From Leptodactylus fallax (Eukaryota; Chordata; Amphibia; Anura; Leptodactylidae), in assembly GCA_947044405.1 (NCBI GenBank), contig CAMRHE010000063.1, forward strand, positions 4,762,501 through 4,826,500: a stretch of 64,000 nt of DNA. Reading direction: 5' to 3'. Every line of letters begins with the position of its first letter. Position 1 is the first letter of the stretch. Positions 48,143 through 60,790 of this stretch are shown here, one piece after another. Under the pieces are notes generated by a model. The model saw only the letters and a list, made by a program, of their open reading frames with translations, was not told the DNA's origin and made no database searches. The position numbers were made by a program, and so were the translations under genes.

Positions 48143-48842
48143 CTGAGCTCTGTGATATATAGGGTTATATGATAGAGGGAGAGAAGCTGAGCTCTGTGAT
48201 ATATAGGTTATATGATAGAGGGAGAGAAGCTGAGCTCTGTGATATATAGCGATATATGATAGAGGAGAGAAGCTGAGCTCTGTGATATATAGGGCTATAT
48301 GATAGAGGAGAGAAGCTGAGCTCTGTGATATATAGGGCTATATGATAGAGGAGAGAAGCTGAGCTCTGTGATATATAGGGTTATATGATAGGGGAGAGAA
48401 GCTGAGCTCTGTGATATATAGGGTTATATGATAGGGGAGAGAAGCTGAGCTCTGTGATATATAGGGTTATATGATAGGGGAGAGAACCTGAGCTCTGTGA
48501 TATATAGCGATATATGATAGAGGAGAGAAGCTGAGCTCTGTGATATATAGGGCTATATGATAGGGGAGAGAAGCTGAGCTCTGTGATATATAGGGTTATA
48601 TGATAGAGGAGAGAAGCTGAGCTCTGTGATATATAGGGTTATATGATAGGGGAGAGAAGCTGAGCTCTGTGATATATAGCGATATATGATAGAGGAGAGA
48701 AGCTGAGCTCTGTGATATATAGGGCTATATGATAGAGGAGAGAAGCTGAGCTCTGTGATATATAGGGCTATATGATAGGGGGAGAAGCTGAGCTCTGAGA
48801 TATATAGGGCTATATGATAGAGGGAGAAGCTGAGCTCTGTGA

Positions 48843-49546
48843 TATTTATATGATGAGGAGAGAAGCTGAGCTCTGTGATATATAGGCTTATATGATAGAG
48901 GGAGAGAAGGTGAGCTCTGTAATATATAGGTTATATGATAGAGGGAGAGAACTGAGCTCTGTGATATATAGGGTTATATTATAGAAGGGAAGGGACTGAG
49001 GTCTGTGATATACAGGGTCATATGATAAAGGAGAGAAGCTGATCTCTGATATAGAGTTTTATATGATAGAGGAAAAAATGAGGTCTGTGATATATAGGGT
49101 TATATGACAGGAGAGAACTGAGCTCTGTGATATATAGGGTTATATGATAGAGGAGAGAAGCTGAGCTCTTGATATATAGAGTTATATGATAGAGGAGAGA
49201 AGCTGAGCTCTGTGATATATAGGGTTATATGATAGAGGAGAGAACTGAGCTCTGTGATATATAGGGTTATATGACAGAGGGAGAGAAGCTGAGCTCTGTG
49301 ATATATAGGGTTATATGATACAGGAGAGAAGCTGAGCTTTGTGATATATAGGGTTATATGATAGAGGAGAGAAGCTGAGCTCTGTGATATATAGGGTTAT
49401 ATGATAGAGGAAAGAAGCTGAGCTCTGTGATATATAGGCTTTTATTATAGAGGGGAAGAGGCTGAGGTCTGTGATATACAGGATCATATGATAAAGGGAG
49501 AGAAGCTGAGCTCTGATATAGAGGTTTATATGATAGAGGAAAAAAG
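48843..49546. repeat. Satellite cassette 5, form I
   Basis: AAGGTGAGC 48907, GGGACTGAGG 48992 (85 bp), GGCTTTTATT 49437 (445 bp). It carries the TATAGGCTTATATG variant of form I and several small deletions. Confidence 0.85.
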
Positions 49547-50576
49547 CTGAGCTCTGTGATATATAGGGTTATATGATAGAGGAGAGAAGCTGAGCTCTGT
49601 GATATATAGGTTATATGATAGAGGAGAGAAGCTGAGCTCTGTGATATATAGGTTTATATGACAGAAGAGAGAAGCTGAACTCTGTGATATATAGGGTTAT
49701 ATGATAGAAGGAGAGAAGCTGAGCTCTGTGATATATAGGGTTATATGATAGAGGAGAGAAGCTGAGCTCTGTGATATATAGGGTTATATGATAGAGGAGA
49801 GAAGCTGAGCTCTGTGATATATAGGTTATATGATAGAGGGAGAGAAGCTGAGCTCTGTGATATATAGGGTTATATGATAGGGGAGAGAAGCTGAGCTCTG
49901 TGATATATAGGGTTATATGATAGAGGAGAGAAGCTGAGCTCTGTGATATATAGCGATATATGATAGAGGAGAGAAGCTGAGCTCTGTGATCTATAGGGCT
50001 ATATGATAGGGGAGGAGCTGAGCTCTGTGATATATAGGGTTATATGATAGAGGAGAGAAGCTGAGCTCTGTGATATATAGGGTTATATGATAGAGGAGAG
50101 AAGCTGAGCTCTATGATATATAGGGTTATATGATAGAGGGAGAGAAGCTGAGCTCTGTGATATATAGGGTTATATGATAGAGGGAGAGAAGCTGAGCTCT
50201 GTGATATATAGGGTTATATGATAGAGGAGAGAAGCTGAGCTCTGTGATATATAGGGTTATATGATAGAGGAGAGAAGCTAGCTCTGTGATATATAGGTTA
50301 TATGATAGAGGGAGAGAAGCTGAGCTCTTGATATATAGGGTTATATGATAGAGGAGAGAACTGAGCTCTTGATATATAGGGTTATATGATAGAGGAGAGA
50401 AGCTGAGCTCTGTGATATATAGGTTATATGATAAGGAGAGAACTGAGCTCTGTGAATATGGGTTATATGATAGGGGAGAGAAGCTGAGCTCTGTGATATA
50501 TAGGGTTATATGATAGGGAGAGAAGCTGAGCTCTGTGATATATAGGCTATATGATAAGGAGAGAACTGAGCTTTGA

Positions 50577-51380
50577 TAGGTTTATATGATAGAGGAGAGA
50601 AGCTGAGCTCTGTGATATATAGGGTTATATGATAGAGGGAGAGAAGGTGAGCTCTGTAATATATAGGTTATATGATAGAGGGAGAGAAGCTGAGCTCTGT
50701 GATATATAGGGTTATATGATAGAGGGAGAGAAGCTGAGCTCTGTGATATATAGGGTTATATTATAGAAGGGGAAGGGACTGAGGTCTGTGATATACAGGG
50801 TCATATGATAAAGGGAGAGAAGCTGATCTCTGATATAGAGTTTTATATGATAGAGGAAAAAAGTTGAGGTCTGTGATATATAGGGTTATATGACAGGAGA
50901 GAAGCTGAGCTCTGTGATATATAGGGTTATATGATAGAGGAGAGAAGCTGAGCTCTGTGATATATAGAGTTATATGATAGAGGAGAGAAGCTGAGCTCTG
51001 TGATATATAGGGTTATATGATAGAGGAGAGAAGCTGAGCTCTGTGATATATAGGGTTATATGACAGAGGGAGAGAAGCTGAGCTCTGTGATATATAGGGT
51101 TATATGATACAGGAGAGAAGCTGAGCTTTGTGATATATAGGGTTATATGACAGAGGGAGAGAAGCTGAGCTCTGTGATATATAGGGTTATATGATACAGG
51201 AGAGAAGCTGAGCTTTGTGATATATAGGGTTATATGATAGAGGAAAGAAGCTGAGCTCTGTGATATATAGGCTTTTATTATAGAGGGGGAAGAGGCTGAG
51301 GTCTGTGATATACAGGATCATATGATAAAGGGAGAGAAGCTGAGCTCTGATATAGAGGTTTATATGATAGAGGAAAAAAG
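50577..51380. repeat. Satellite cassette 6, form II, 804 bp
   Basis: AAGGTGAGC 50644, GGGACTGAGG 50775 (131 bp), GGCTTTTATT 51270 (495 bp). Same length and marker spacing as cassettes 4 and 8. Confidence 0.9.
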
Positions 51381-51886
51381 CTGAGCTCTGTGATATATAG
51401 GGTTATATGATAGAGGAGAGAAGCTGAGCTCTGTGATATATAGGGTTATATGATAGAGGAGAGAAGCTGAGCTCTGTGATATATAGGTTATATGATAGAG
51501 GAGAGAAGCTAGCTCTGGATATATGGTATAGAAGAGAGAAGCTGAACTCTGTGATATATAGGGTTATATGATAGAAGGAGAGAAGCTGAGCTCTGTGATA
51601 TATAGGGTTATATGATAGAAGAAAACTAGCTCTGTGATATATAGTTATATGATAGGGGAGAGAAGCTGAGCTCTGTGATATATAGGGTTATATGATAGAG
51701 GAAGAAGCTGAGCTCTGTGATATATAGGGTTATATGATAGAGGAGAGAAGCTGAGCTCTGGATATATAGGGCTATATGATAGAGGAGAGAACTAGCTCTG
51801 TGATATATAGGGCATATGATAGGGGAGAGAACTAGCTCTGAGATATATAGGGCTATATGATAGAGGAGAGAAGCTGAGCTCTGTGA

Positions 51887-52611
51887 TAGGTTTATATGAT
51901 AGAGGAGAGAAGCTGAGCTCTGTGATATATAGGCTTATATGATAGAGGGAGAGAAGGTGAGCTCTGTAATATAAGGTATATGATAGAGGGAGAGAAGCTG
52001 AGCTCTGTGATATATAGGGTGATATTATAGAAGGGGAAGGGACTGAGGTCTGTGATATACAGGGTCATATGATAAAGGGAGAGAAGCTGATCTCTGATAT
52101 AGAGTTTTATATGATAGAGGAAAAAGTTGAGGTCTGTGAATATAGGGTTATATGACAGGAGAGAAGCTGAGCTCTGTGATATATAGGGTTATATGATAGA
52201 GGAGAGAAGCTGAGCTCTGTGATATATAGAGTTATATGATAGAGGAGAGAAGCTGAGCTCTGTGATATATAGGGTTATATGATAGAGGAGAGAAGCTGAG
52301 CTCTGTGATATATAGGGTTATATGACAGAGGGAGAGAAGCTGAGCTCTGTGAATATAGGGTTATATGATACAGGAGAGAAGCTGAGCTTTGTGATATATA
52401 GGGTTATATGCAGAGGGAGAGAAGCTGAGCTCTGTGATATATAGGGTTATATGATACAGGAGAGAAGCTGAGCTCTGTGATATATAGGGTATATGATAGA
52501 GGAAAGAAGCTGAGCTCTGTGATATATAGGCTTAATAGGGGGGAGAGGCTGAGGGGATATACGGCAAGATAGGGGAGGCTGAGCCGAAAGAGGATATGAT
52601 AGAGGAAAAAG
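51887..52611. repeat. Satellite cassette 7, form I, right end degraded
   Basis: AAGGTGAGC 51954, GGGACTGAGG 52039 (85 bp), GGCTTAATAG variant 52529 (490 bp). The part 52540-52600 (for example GGGGATATACGGCAAGATAG) has lost much of the consensus. Confidence 0.85.
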
Positions 52612-53440
52612 CTGAGCTCTGTGATATATAGGGTTATATGATAGAGGAGAGAAGCTGAGCTCTGTGATGTATAGGGTTATATGATAGAGGAGAGAAGCTG
52701 AGCTCTGTGATATATAGGTTATATGATAGAGGAGAGAATCTGAGCTCTGTGATATATAGGTTTAGTGACAGAGAGAGAAGCTGAGCTCTGTGATATATAG
52801 GGTTATATGATAGAGGAGAGAAGCTGAGCTCTGTGATATATAGGGTTATATGATAGGGGAGAGAAGCTGAGCTCTGTGATATATAGGGTTATATGATAGA
52901 GGAGAGAAGCTGAGCTCTGTGATATATAGGGTTATATGATAGAGGAGAGAAGCTGAGCTCTGTGATATATAGGGTTATATGATAGAGGGAGAGAAGCTGA
53001 GCTCTGTGATATATAGGGTTATATGATAGAGGGAGAGAAGCTGAGCTCTGTGATATATAGGGTTATATGATAGAGGAGAGAAGCTGAGCTCTGTGATATA
53101 TAGGGTTATATGATAGAGGAGAGAAGCTGAGCTCTGTGATATATAGGTTATATGATAGAGGGAGAGAAGCTGAGCTCTGTGATATATAGGGTTATATGAT
53201 AGAGGAGAGAAGCTGAGCTCTGTGATATATAGGGTTATATGATAGAGGAGAGAAGCTGAGCTCTGTGATATATAGGTTATATGATAGAGGGAGAGAAGCT
53301 GAGCTCTGTGATATATAGGGTTATATGATAGGGGAGAGAAGCTGAGCTCTGTGATATATAGGGTTATATGATAGGGGAGAGAAGCTGAGCTCTGTGATAT
53401 ATAGGGCTATATGATAGAGGAGAGAAGCTGAGCTCTGTGA

Positions 53441-54244
53441 TAGGTTTATATGATAGAGGAGAGAAGCTGAGCTCTGTGATATATAGGGTTATATGATAGA
53501 GGGAGAGAAGGTGAGCTCTGTAATATATAGGTTATATGATAGAGGGAGAGAAGCTGAGCTCTGTGATATATAGGGTTATATGATAGAGGGAGAGAAGCTG
53601 AGCTCTGTGATATATAGGGTTATATTATAGAAGGGGAAGGGACTGAGGTCTGTGATATACAGGGTCATATGATAAAGGGAGAGAAGCTGATCTCTGATAT
53701 AGAGTTTTATATGATAGAGGAAAAAAGTTGAGGTCTGTGATATATAGGGTTATATGACAGGAGAGAAGCTGAGCTCTGTGATATATAGGGTTATATGATA
53801 GAGGAGAGAAGCTGAGCTCTGTGATATATAGAGTTATATGATAGAGGAGAGAAGCTGAGCTGTGTGATATATAGGGTTATATGATAGAGGAGAGAAGCTG
53901 AGCTCTGTGATATATAGGGTTATATGACAGAGGGAGAGAAGCTGAGCTCTGTGATATATAGGGTTATATGATACAGGAGAGAAGCTGAGCTTTGTGATAT
54001 ATAGGGTTATATGACAGAGGGAGAGAAGCTGAGCTCTGTGATATATAGGGTTATATGATACAGGAGAGAAGCTGAGCTTTGTGATATATAGGGTTATATG
54101 ATAGAGGAAAGAAGCTGAGCTCTGTGATATATAGGCTTTTATTATAGAGGGGGAAGAGGCTGAGGTCTGTGATATACAGGATCATATGATAAAGGGAGAG
54201 AAGCTGAGCTCTGATATAGAGGTTTATATGATAGAGGAAAAAAG
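53441..54244. repeat. Satellite cassette 8, form II, 804 bp
   Basis: AAGGTGAGC 53508, GGGACTGAGG 53639 (131 bp), GGCTTTTATT 54134 (495 bp). Near-consensus monomers. Confidence 0.9.
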
Positions 54245-55721
54245 CTGAGCTCTGTGATATATAGGGTTATATGATAGAGGAGAGAAGCTGAGCTCTGTGA
54301 TATATAGGGTTATATGATAGAGGAGAGAAGCTGAGCTCTGTGATATATAGGTTATATGATAGAGGAGAGAAGCTGAGCTCTGTGATATATAGGTTTAAAT
54401 GACAGAAGAGAGAAGCTGAACTCTGTGATATATAGGGTTATATGATAGAAGGAGAGAAGCTGAGCTCTGTGATATATAGGGTTATATGATAGAAGGAGAG
54501 AAGCTGAGCTCTGTGATATATAGGGTTATATGATAGAGGAGAGAAGCTGAGCTCTGTGATATATAGGGTTATATGATAGAGGAGAGAAGCTGAGCTCTGT
54601 GATATATAGGTTATATGATAGAGGGAGAGAAGCTGAGCTCTGTGATATATAGGGTTATATGATAGGGGAGAGAAGCTGAGCTCTGTGATATATAGGGTTA
54701 TATGATAGAGGAGAGAAGCTGAGCTCTGTGATATATAGCGATATATGATAGAGGAGAGAAGCTGAGCTCTGTGATCTATAGGGCTATATGATAGGGGAGA
54801 GAAGCTGAGCTCTGTGATATATAGGGTTATATGATAGAGGAGAGAAGCTGAGCTCTGTGATATATAGGGTTATATGATAGAGGGAGAGAAGCTGAGCTCT
54901 ATGATATATATGGTTATATGATAGAGGGAGAGAAGCTGAGCTCTGTGATATATAGGTTATATGATAGAGGGAGAGAAGTTGAGCTCTGATATATATAGGG
55001 TTATATGATAGAGGAGAGAAGCTGAGCTCTGTGATATATAGGGTTATATGATAGAGGAGAGAAGCTGAGCTCTGTGATATATAGGTTATATGATAGAGGG
55101 AGAGAAGCTGAGCTCTGTGATATATAGGGTTATATGATAGAGGAGAGAAGCTGAGCTCTGTGATATATAGGGTTATATGATAGAGGAGAGAAGCTGAGCT
55201 CTGTGATATATAGGGTTATATGATAGAGGAGAGAAGCTGAGCTCTGTGATATATAGGATATATGATAGAGGAGAGAAGCTGAGCTCTGTGATATATAGGT
55301 TATATGATAGAGGGAGAGAAGCTGAGCTCTGTGATATATAGGGTTATATGATAGGGGAGAGAAGCTGAGCTCTGTGATATATAGGGTTATATGATAGGGG
55401 AGAGAAGCTGAGCTCTGTGATATTTAGCGATATATGATAGAGGAGAGAAGCTGAGCTCTGTGATATATAGGGCTATATGATAGGGGAGAGAAGCTGAGCT
55501 CTGTGATATATAGGGTTATATGATAGAGGAGAGAAGCTGAGCTCTGTGATATATAGGGTTATATGATAGGGGAGAGAAGCTGAGCTCTGTGATATATAGG
55601 GCTATATGATAGAGGAGAGAAGCTGAGCTCTGTGATATATAGGGCTATATGATAGGGGAGAGAAGCTGAGCTCTGTGATATATAGGGCTATATGATAGAG
55701 GAGAGAAGCAGAGCTCTGTGA

Positions 55722-56526
55722 TAGGTTTATATGATAGAGGAGAGAAGCTGAGCTCTGTGATATATAGGGTTATATGATAGAGGGAGAGAAGGTGAGCTCT
55801 GTAATATATAGGTTATATGATAGAGGGAGAGAAGCTGAGCTCTGTGATATATAGGGTTATATGATATAGGGAGAGAAGCTGAGCTCTGTGATATATAGGG
55901 TTATATGATAGAGGGAGAGAAGCTGAGCTCTGTGATATATAGGTTATATTATAGAGGGAGAGAAGCTGAGCTCTGTGATATATAGGGTTATATGATAGAG
56001 GGAGAGAAGCTGAGCTCTGTGATATATAGGGTTATATTATAGAAGGGGAAGGGACTGAGGTCTGTGATATACAGGGTCATATGATAAAGGGAGAGAAGCT
56101 GATCTCTGATATAGAGTTTTATATGATAGAGGAAAAAAGTTGAGGTCTGTGATATATAGGGTTATATGACAGGAGAGAAGCTGAGCTCTGTGATATATAG
56201 GGTTATATGATAGAGGAGAGAAGCTGAGCTCTGTGATATATAGAGTTATATGATAGAGGAGAGAAGCTGAGCTCTGTGATATATAGGGTTATATGACAGA
56301 GGGAGAGAGATGAGCTCTGTGATATATAGGCTTATATGATAGAGGAGAGAAGCTGAGCTCTGTGATATATAGGGTTATATGATAGAGGGAGAGAAGCTGA
56401 GCTCTGTGATATATAGGCTTTTATTATAGAGGGGGAAGAGGCTGAGGTCTGTGATATACAGAGTCATATGATAAAGGGAGAGAAGCTGAGCTCTGATATA
56501 GAGGTTTATATGATAGAGGAAAAAAG
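55722..56526. repeat. Satellite cassette 9, variant form, 805 bp
   Basis: AAGGTGAGC 55789, GGGACTGAGG 56051 (262 bp, twice the form II value), GGCTTTTATT 56416 (365 bp). Three extra monomers before the second marker are offset by about three fewer after it. Confidence 0.85.
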
Positions 56527-56772
56527 CTGAGCTCTGTGATATATAGGGTTATATGATAGAGGAGAGAAGCTGAGCTCTGTGATATATAGGGTTATATGAC
56601 AGAAGAGAGAAGCTGAACTCTGTGATATATAGGGTTATATGATAGAAGGAGAGAAGCTGAGCTCTGTGATATATAGGGTTATATGATAGAAGGAGAGAAG
56701 CTGAGCTCTGATCTATAGGGTCATATGACAGAGGAGAGAAGCTGAGCTCTGTTGTATATAGGGTTATATGAT

Positions 56773-57810
56773 TTGGTGCAGGATTTCTGAGTAAATGGCA
56801 GAGTAAATCATGACAGGACTCCTAGAAGAGGGAGTGAGAGTCCTGATTTGTCCACCCACACTGCATGGCTCTCCTTGTATCAGTGTATGTAGAGATGTCT
56901 GTAAATCACTGTGTATGTGTGAGGTACTGTAAGCAGAATTCACTTGGCTGGTTTGCTTTAAAGAAGCTCCTTCAGGGTTTATGTTTTTCACTACTACTCC
57001 TATTGATCTGTTAATCTTTGTATAAGACCAGGGTTTACTTTATTCTGTTCTTTGATGGTTTACCGTAAAGATTTCTTTAGATGTGTTTCTGGACATTTCA
57101 TCCTATCCCATCAGCTGCAACTTGGTCTCCTCTTTCCCATATAAAGGGACACAGAAGAAGAATCATTAGCATATGTGAATACATTTCTGGACAATCCGCC
57201 TCATCCTTACTTAAAACGAATGTGTCACCAGTTATTTATTTATTAAAATCCAGTGAAATTTCTCACTTTTTTTTCCAATCTGTTTTTATTTTCTGTTTGT
57301 ACATATTTTTTTTTATTTTGGTTGCTGTACATGACTTTGGGGCGGCCATCTTGCCTGAGGAATTAGTGATATGCTTTTCAGTGATCTCATGGCAATAGAC
57401 AGCAATAGTCTGGAGCCAAGTAATTGTGGTCTATAGGAGAGGTTTTTAGACATTTTCTGTGCTGGGAGGGGGTAGATAAGCTGTGTGTTATCTATTGTAA
57501 GTAATTGATGTAATGTTGGACCGGAGGTGTTATCGATAGAGGTGTTATCTTCTATTGTATTCCCGTCCTTGATGTAAATAAGGTGAATGCTGGGAAAAAA
57601 AAACCTGCCGAATTGGCAAGTGTCAGTCTATTATTAGGCTTAGTCGCCAGAATAAAAATTGAAGGATGTGGTATTTTTAAAAAAAATATTTATAGTGCCA
57701 TGGAAAATTAAGAAAAAATTATCAAAAATTCTTAAATTTATTTACTCAGTATGTTCAGTGCTACAGACAAGTGACTGACATCAGCTTTGCAAAGGGGTTT
57801 GCTGGGTATT
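56773..57810. other. Unassigned non-coding DNA right of the satellite
   Basis: The sequence becomes unrelated to the satellite immediately after TTATATGAT at 56772. No gene is supported: the 105-codon plus frame at 57081-57398 is rich in Phe/Ile from T-rich DNA. Confidence 0.4.
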
Positions 57811-57989
57811 AGAGGTGTAACTTGAAGTTCTTGGGCTCCAATGCAAAATCTGTAATGGGGCCCCTACCTACTTTGCGCTATTTAGAATAGTGGTATATTT
57901 TATGTGTCAGAGGGACCTCTAGGGCCTACTCAGGGTCCAGGGCCTGATAGTGACTGCTACCTCTGCACCCCCTATAGCTAAACCCCTGC
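57811..57989 (+). mobile_element. hAT-like element ('GTAACTTGAAG...CCCCTG' family), copy e, most complete
   Basis: AGAGGTGTAACTTGAAGTTC, TTGGGCTCCAATGCAAAATC, TTGCGCTATTTAGAATAGTG, CTCAGGGTCCAGGGCCTGAT, CCCCTATAGCTAAACCCCTG. The ends AGGTGTAACT / AGCTAAACCCCT are degraded inverted repeats of the AGGGGYGTAGCT type. Confidence 0.65.
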
Positions 57990-58009
57990 ATGCCAGTAGC
58001 CAGCTGAGA

Positions 58010-58289
58010 AAACTTTTCAAGATGGAGAGTAGTTGCCTGTTAAAGACCTTTATCTATCTGCTAGTACTAAGATAAACTATAAAGTACACCTCTCACTCTG
58101 GAGGACCCATCCATTACACAGCTCAATAATTATAATGAGCCATGTGTAATACTCCATTCTCCCTGTGGTGGCACTGCAGAGAAATGGAACACTTACTGTC
58201 ATCATAGATTACAGCCGATCGCTGATTGTCCCCACTTTTCACTTTATTATCTTGAGGCCTTTCTTTCAAAAAGTGGACATCCTCTTTAA
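58010..58289 (+). mobile_element. TTAA-family MITE, relative of the 31015 tandem copies
   Basis: CTCTCACTCTGGAGGACCC, CTCCCTGTGGTGGCACTGCA, GAGAAATGGAACACTTACTG and the right end GTGGACATCCTCTTTAA parallel the 31015 element in order. The left end is degraded. Confidence 0.6.
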
Positions 58290-59227
58290 GCAAACCATAC
58301 CACTCCGTGTATTTTCCCATATCCTCTACAGTATTATTAATGCTTCATTTTTTACTTTAACTGCTTGATGTTAGCGAGAAGCCAGCGAGCTATTCAGACT
58401 GGCATCACTTCTTATGACCCTGAGCTATAAGCTTTATCTCCCAGGCAACAAGACGTATGAAGTGAGCTATATTATCTATAAGCTATCCTACGACTAGTAC
58501 AGAACACTCGCTGCACAAACACATTGACATAATTATATCAGACACTTGTTGATTTTCGCTTCCATCTCGGCTACGCAGGTAATTTGATAAGTAATGTCAT
58601 AAACATATATCTGTAGACTTAAAATGGCCAAAGAAACTCATTTATATCCAACCTCTACGAGACTTATACTTATAAAATCTCCCTGACATCTCGGGATTAT
58701 AGACTTTTTCAGTCATTATGTTATAAAAAAACATTCAGTACGCTAAAGGTGAAAAATGATGTGAATCTTTAGATTTATTATTTAATGTAAATAGATGATA
58801 CGAGTCAGGTAAGTAAGTTTGTGAGAATATTATAAGGCATGAGCGGATATTTTTTTACTTTACGATGAAGTCAAACATTTTTTTAAAAAGAAGTAAGGTT
58901 ATACAGTTAGTAACGGAAAATACATAGGGTTGACGCAACATAACAATTGACTGTATCACCCAAGATAGGTGACTAATCATTAGGAACCCCACAATCATGG
59001 AAACATGGATGCATCCTCCATTTCAAGGGAGCTTCAGTCATTCATTTACCCTGTCGCATCATTCATTCTTTTTATAAGTACTATCTCCATTAGTCCCATA
59101 ATCTTCAAATGGACTGGCACAGTGCATACACAACCATAGCCCTGTTATTGGGTTTCAGCAGTGGGACTACAGCAGTTAGACATTTATGACCTCTCCTGTG
59201 GTTACTTGTTATGTTGTGTCCACCCCC
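58290..59227. other. Unassigned non-coding DNA, MITE remnant at right
   Basis: 58290-58920 shows no repeat ends. 58930-59227 ends TGTCCACCCCCTTAA, which looks like a TTAA-element right end without a clear left partner. Confidence 0.35.
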
Positions 59228-59515
59228 TTAAGGATTACCTATCACCAGGTCTGAAAAGCCCAATGACAGTCATCATCTGATCAGTGCTGTCACCGTCAAC
59301 ATTTTGGTGTTTTGTTTATCCAAATCTGTTCAGCCATTCTAAAGATATAAGCTCTTTTAGTGTTGAGTCACACTGGGGTCTACCAGCCAAGTGGGCGGTA
59401 ACACTGCGCAACATAAAGCACACAGAGACCCCGCCCCCAAAGAACCAACAGAGTTACTGACCACTTGGCTAGACCATAATTTGCATCAATACTAAAAGGG
59501 TTATTGTCTTTGGGG
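59228..59515 (+). mobile_element. GACCTGTCACCAG-type fold-back element, copy 3, truncated
   Basis: TTAAGGATTACCTATCACCA, GGTCTGAAAAGCCCAATGAC, CCAAATCTGTTCAGCCATTC and AATACTAAAAGGGTTATTG match the 35655 copy. The right terminus is missing. Confidence 0.7.
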
Positions 59516-60384
59516 ATCCTTTCCAAGATAGAAGGGAGTTACCTCTTAAAGATCCCTATCTATTTGCATAGCTGAGATACGCTTTATCTTTATAGAGGCC
59601 CAAATGATGCCTTTGGTACTAAATGAGATTTTTTTCAACCTACAATACTATTTTTGCTTCTTTTTTTTGCCACTAACGAAGATATTGACTTTGACTAGAT
59701 CAATATAGATACTGTTGTAAATATACTGACCGATCTAGTCAGCTTGGTCACCAAATAAAATTTTTTACCTCCTATAAGTAAGATGGAAGAGAATTTTCTT
59801 TTGTTTTTTTTGTATCACTCAGTCCCTTCCAAGTAAAATAACAGACCAAAATATATTTCTGCCTCTCATGTAGACATGACAAGGAATACAGAATGTCCTG
59901 AAGGCACTTAGAGGCTGTTTTTGACCTTCTTCCTCCATGGAGGAAATTATAGTGTTCGGAGCTGTATTTGTAAAACCTCAAAGACTTTTACCTGAAGTGT
60001 ACACTTGAAGACAACTACATTATTTCAACAGCTCTTCATGTAATAAATGACAGTTTTTTTCATAAATAAAATGATAGAGTAGAGAGATTTGGAAAGCTTG
60101 CGATGTTGAAGGCCTCATGAGCCTTATCAAGTGTTCCGGATGTTTGACTTCATTGAGAACATAAAAGCTTTGGAAACATCATGTAAAGCTTCTTTATCTA
60201 ATGCAGACGGAAACTAAAGTAAGTGAATGGTTTTAAGTTTTAAGTTATTTATCCTTACAATGTTGTGACATAAACACCTTGAGGAGCGAGGAACTGAGAG
60301 ATATGTTTGAACAAATATTATTGTTGGGGTTGTCTGTCAGAGGACCTTCTAGATGGTTTCTTCTATGGATAACAGAACTCGGAC
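59516..60384. other. Unassigned non-coding DNA
   Basis: Begins with a short piece (TTCCAAGATAGAAGGGAGTT) resembling the start of the 58010 element. No gene. Confidence 0.35.
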
Positions 60385-60560
60385 AAGACAGTCCATAATA
60401 TCCAGTACCATAATCCTAACAAGACATCAATGTAGTCTAAAAGCACAACCTCAGCAAATCAACCCATGAAATCCAACAAGACAACCCCAACAAGACCCAA
60501 CAAGAAAGCCCATGGTCTCCATCAGGGAAAACCCAACAATACAGCCTGTGAGCTCCATAA
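60385..60560 (-). repeat. Short tandem array, left arm of an inverted pair
   Basis: AATCCAACAAGACAACCCCA, ACAAGACCCAACAAGAAAGC, CCATGGTCTCCATCAGGG and AAAACCCAACAATACAGCC are degenerate units of about 30-36 bp. Their complements (TTGTTGGGGTTGTCTTG, CATGGACTGTCTTGTTGG) make up the array at 60995-61165. Confidence 0.7.
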
Positions 60561-60599
60561 GCAGTATTCTCTGTTTTTAGTGGACCAGTGTACTCTTGT

Positions 60600-60790
60600 A
60601 TTATGTCAAAATTAAGCAACGAATGTGTGTCCATTTTGTAGATGGGAGCTGAACTGCAATAGTGTTACACAGCCAATGCGTTGTACACAGTGCCACCTAA
60701 TTCTGGCTCCATAAACTGCGAATAATCTGATTGGCGGGGATGCCAGGTGCCAAAACGCCATCAAGATCTGATCTTGGACAACCCCTTTAA
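60600..60790 (-). mobile_element. Right-end fragment of a T2-like MITE between the inverted arrays
   Basis: Ends CTTGGACAACCCCTTTAA at 60790. No matching left end. It lies inside the spacer separating the two inverted tandem arrays. Confidence 0.5.

Larger units (their letters stand above)
39758..56772. repeat. 17-kb satellite, about 43-bp monomer, roughly 395 copies, with higher-order structure
   Basis: The monomer reads ATAGAGGAGAGAAGCTGAGC followed by TCTGTGATATATAGGGTTAT and ATG (43 bp). Common variants are GAGGGAGAG (+1), GGGGAGAG, TATAGGTTAT (-1), TATAGGGCTAT, TATAGCGATAT and GATCTATAGG. The array is unbroken across 17,015 bp and ends abruptly in unrelated DNA on both sides. Nine marked cassettes (listed separately) show a higher-order period. 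The 43-bp unit is not a multiple of three; the 116-codon minus frame at 44091-44441 is a translation of the array. The size fits a large minisatellite or small satellite block. Whether it is centromeric, subtelomeric or interstitial cannot be told. Confidence 0.97.

Noticed and set aside
39758..56772. Regularly spaced repeats, considered as a CRISPR-like array
   Set aside because: Monomers are directly adjacent with no unique spacers, and the context is eukaryotic with no cas genes.
39758..56772. AGGGTTA in most satellite units, considered as an interstitial telomere array
   Set aside because: The hexamer occurs only once per 43 bp and is never in tandem, so it is not a telomeric repeat block.
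57081..57398. 105-codon plus frame with a hydrophobic stretch, considered as a membrane protein exon
   Set aside because: The hydrophobic part comes from T-rich runs (TTTTTTT and TTATTTT). No homologous family is recognised and no splice signals stand out.
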